7,244 nucleotides of DNA from an uncultured Treponema sp. (GTDB taxonomy: Bacteria; Spirochaetota; Spirochaetia; Treponematales; Treponemataceae): positions 1-7,244 of the forward strand of contig CAMAFU010000088.1 of NCBI GenBank assembly GCA_945833725.1, read 5' to 3'. The notes under the pieces are model-generated. The model saw only the letters and a program-made list of their open reading frames with translations, had not been told where the DNA came from and did not search any database. Both the position numbers and the translations under genes were made by a program. This document shows positions 6,475 to 7,244 of this stretch, piece after piece. How positions within the stretch are numbered: the stretch's first letter is position 1; every line of letters starts with the position of its first letter.

Positions 6475-6505
6475 TTAACGGATATTTTTACATTAAGGAA
6501 GAAAA

Positions 6506-7244
6506 ATGATTACAGTTTCTGATGTTAGTCTGCATTTCAGCGAAAAACCTCTTTTTAAGGATGTAAATTTAAAATTTACGGCTGGAAACTGCTACGGAAT
6601 TATTGGTGCAAATGGTGCTGGAAAATCTACTTTTTTAAAAATCCTTTCAGGTGAACAGGAACGGGATACTGGGGAAATTATTATTACTCCAGGCGAGCGA
6701 ATGGCCGTTTTAAAGCAGGATCACTTTGCTTACGATGAATTTTCCGTAAAAGAAACAGTTTTGATGGGGTATCCAAAACTTTACGAAGTTTCAAAAGAAC
6801 GGGATGCTATATATTCAAAAGAAGATTTTACGGAAGAAGACGGCATAAAATCTGCCGAACTTGAAGCCCAGTTTGGAGAGTTAGGGGGATACGAATCTGA
6901 AAACCAGATAGAACAGATGCTTTCGGGTCTTGGTCTTGAAGAAAAATTCCACGACAGGCAGATGAGCGAATTGGATGAATCTCAGAAAGTTCGTGTTCTT
7001 TTGGCCCAGGCTCTTTTTGGAAATCCTGATATTCTTGTGCTTGACGAACCTACAAACGGTCTTGATTTGGAATCCATAAACTGGCTGGAAGACTTCCTTC
7101 TGGAATTTGAAAACATTGTTATTGTTGTAAGTCACGACAGACATTTTCTTAACACTGTTTGTACTGTTACCTGCGATATTGATTATGGAAAAATTACCCA
7201 GTTTGCAGGAAATTACGATTTCTGGTACCAGATGAGTCAGATTC
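6506..7244 (+). CDS. ABC-F ATPase, YbiT/EttR-like, 3' end cut by window edge
   Basis: ABC-F proteins are soluble tandem ATPases that bind the ribosomal E site and tune translation; they are not transporters. The ATG at 6506 has AAGGA at 6495-6499, 6 nt upstream. The 246 visible residues cover the first ATPase domain: Walker A GANGAGKST 34-42, Q-loop near Q71, an Arm-like insert about 88-130, the signature position LDESQK 156-161, Walker B with LVLDEPTNGLD at 177-187, and switch histidine H210 in SHDRHF. The segments KVRVLLAQALFGNPDI and GNYDFWY point to the YbiT (EttR) branch. Two residues or motifs are odd: the signature lacks the usual SGGQ/GGQ glycines, and DEPTN is followed by G instead of H. 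The linker (PtIM) and second ATPase domain lie beyond the window. A factor for antibiotic protection is possible but less likely given the YbiT resemblance. Confidence 0.93.
   Translation, partial: MITVSDVSLHFSEKPLFKDVNLKFTAGNCYGIIGANGAGKSTFLKILSGEQERDTGEIIITPGERMAVLKQDHFAYDEFSVKETVLMGYPKLYEVSKERDAIYSKEDFTEEDGIKSAELEAQFGELGGYESENQIEQMLSGLGLEEKFHDRQMSELDESQKVRVLLAQALFGNPDILVLDEPTNGLDLESINWLEDFLLEFENIVIVVSHDRHFLNTVCTVTCDIDYGKITQFAGNYDFWYQMSQI

Larger units (their letters stand above)
6335..6505 (+). other. 171-nt intergenic leader upstream of the ABC-F gene, no convincing gene
   Basis: All three + frames are interrupted, and the longest - strand frames here are short or shadows. The region holds a 13-nt palindrome, a 14-nt palindrome, and a possible RNA stem pairing 6373-6380 with 6400-6407 (two G-U pairs) around a 19-nt loop. 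It also contains a 23-codon ATG frame (6346-6417). There is no clear terminator behind the helicase, so read-through into the ABC-F gene is possible. I could not match the segment 6345-6470 to a known RNA family. Confidence 0.5.

Noticed and set aside
6881..7144. 87-residue antisense frame inside the ABC-F gene
   Set aside because: It is antisense to the signature, Walker B and switch region of the ABC-F protein.

Overview
The window is A+T-rich, tightly packed bacterial chromosome with every gene on the + strand. The protein style suggests a spirochaete, most likely a gut or oral Treponema-type organism: lysine/AAA-rich linkers, weak or absent Shine-Dalgarno sites, a TTG start, and a LysM/LytM envelope protein beside recN. 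This assignment is by resemblance only; no rRNA or marker search was possible.

Layout. (1) Positions 1-4544 look like one transcription unit: the 3' part of recN (its start lies off the left edge), an unrecognised helical protein whose ATG directly abuts the recN stop, an HD-domain protein of the YfbR deoxynucleotidase type whose TTG start overlaps the previous stop by 4 nt, and an exported protein with two LysM repeats and a degenerate LytM (M23) domain. (2) Positions 4545-4852 are a 308-nt gap with a weak terminator-like hairpin, a good -10 box with a weak -35, and a 124-nt element (4649-4772) bounded by imperfect terminal inverted repeats and full of small hairpins. (3) A DEAD-box RNA helicase with a basic tail follows (4853-6334, start uncertain). 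(4) A 171-nt gap (6335-6505) holds two perfect palindromes and no convincing gene. (5) The 5' part of an ABC-F ATPase of the YbiT/EttR type runs off the right edge; its signature motif is unusual.

How the genes fit together. The first unit joins DNA repair (RecN), a probable nucleotide phosphohydrolase and an envelope/cell-wall factor. The right half holds two RNA/ribosome-related ATPases, the helicase and the ABC-F protein, each behind its own leader. No mobile element, phage gene, CRISPR array, tRNA or rRNA was seen. The least explained items are the structured element in front of the helicase, the unknown/HD gene pair behind recN, the metal-ligand-less LytM domain and the altered ABC-F signature.
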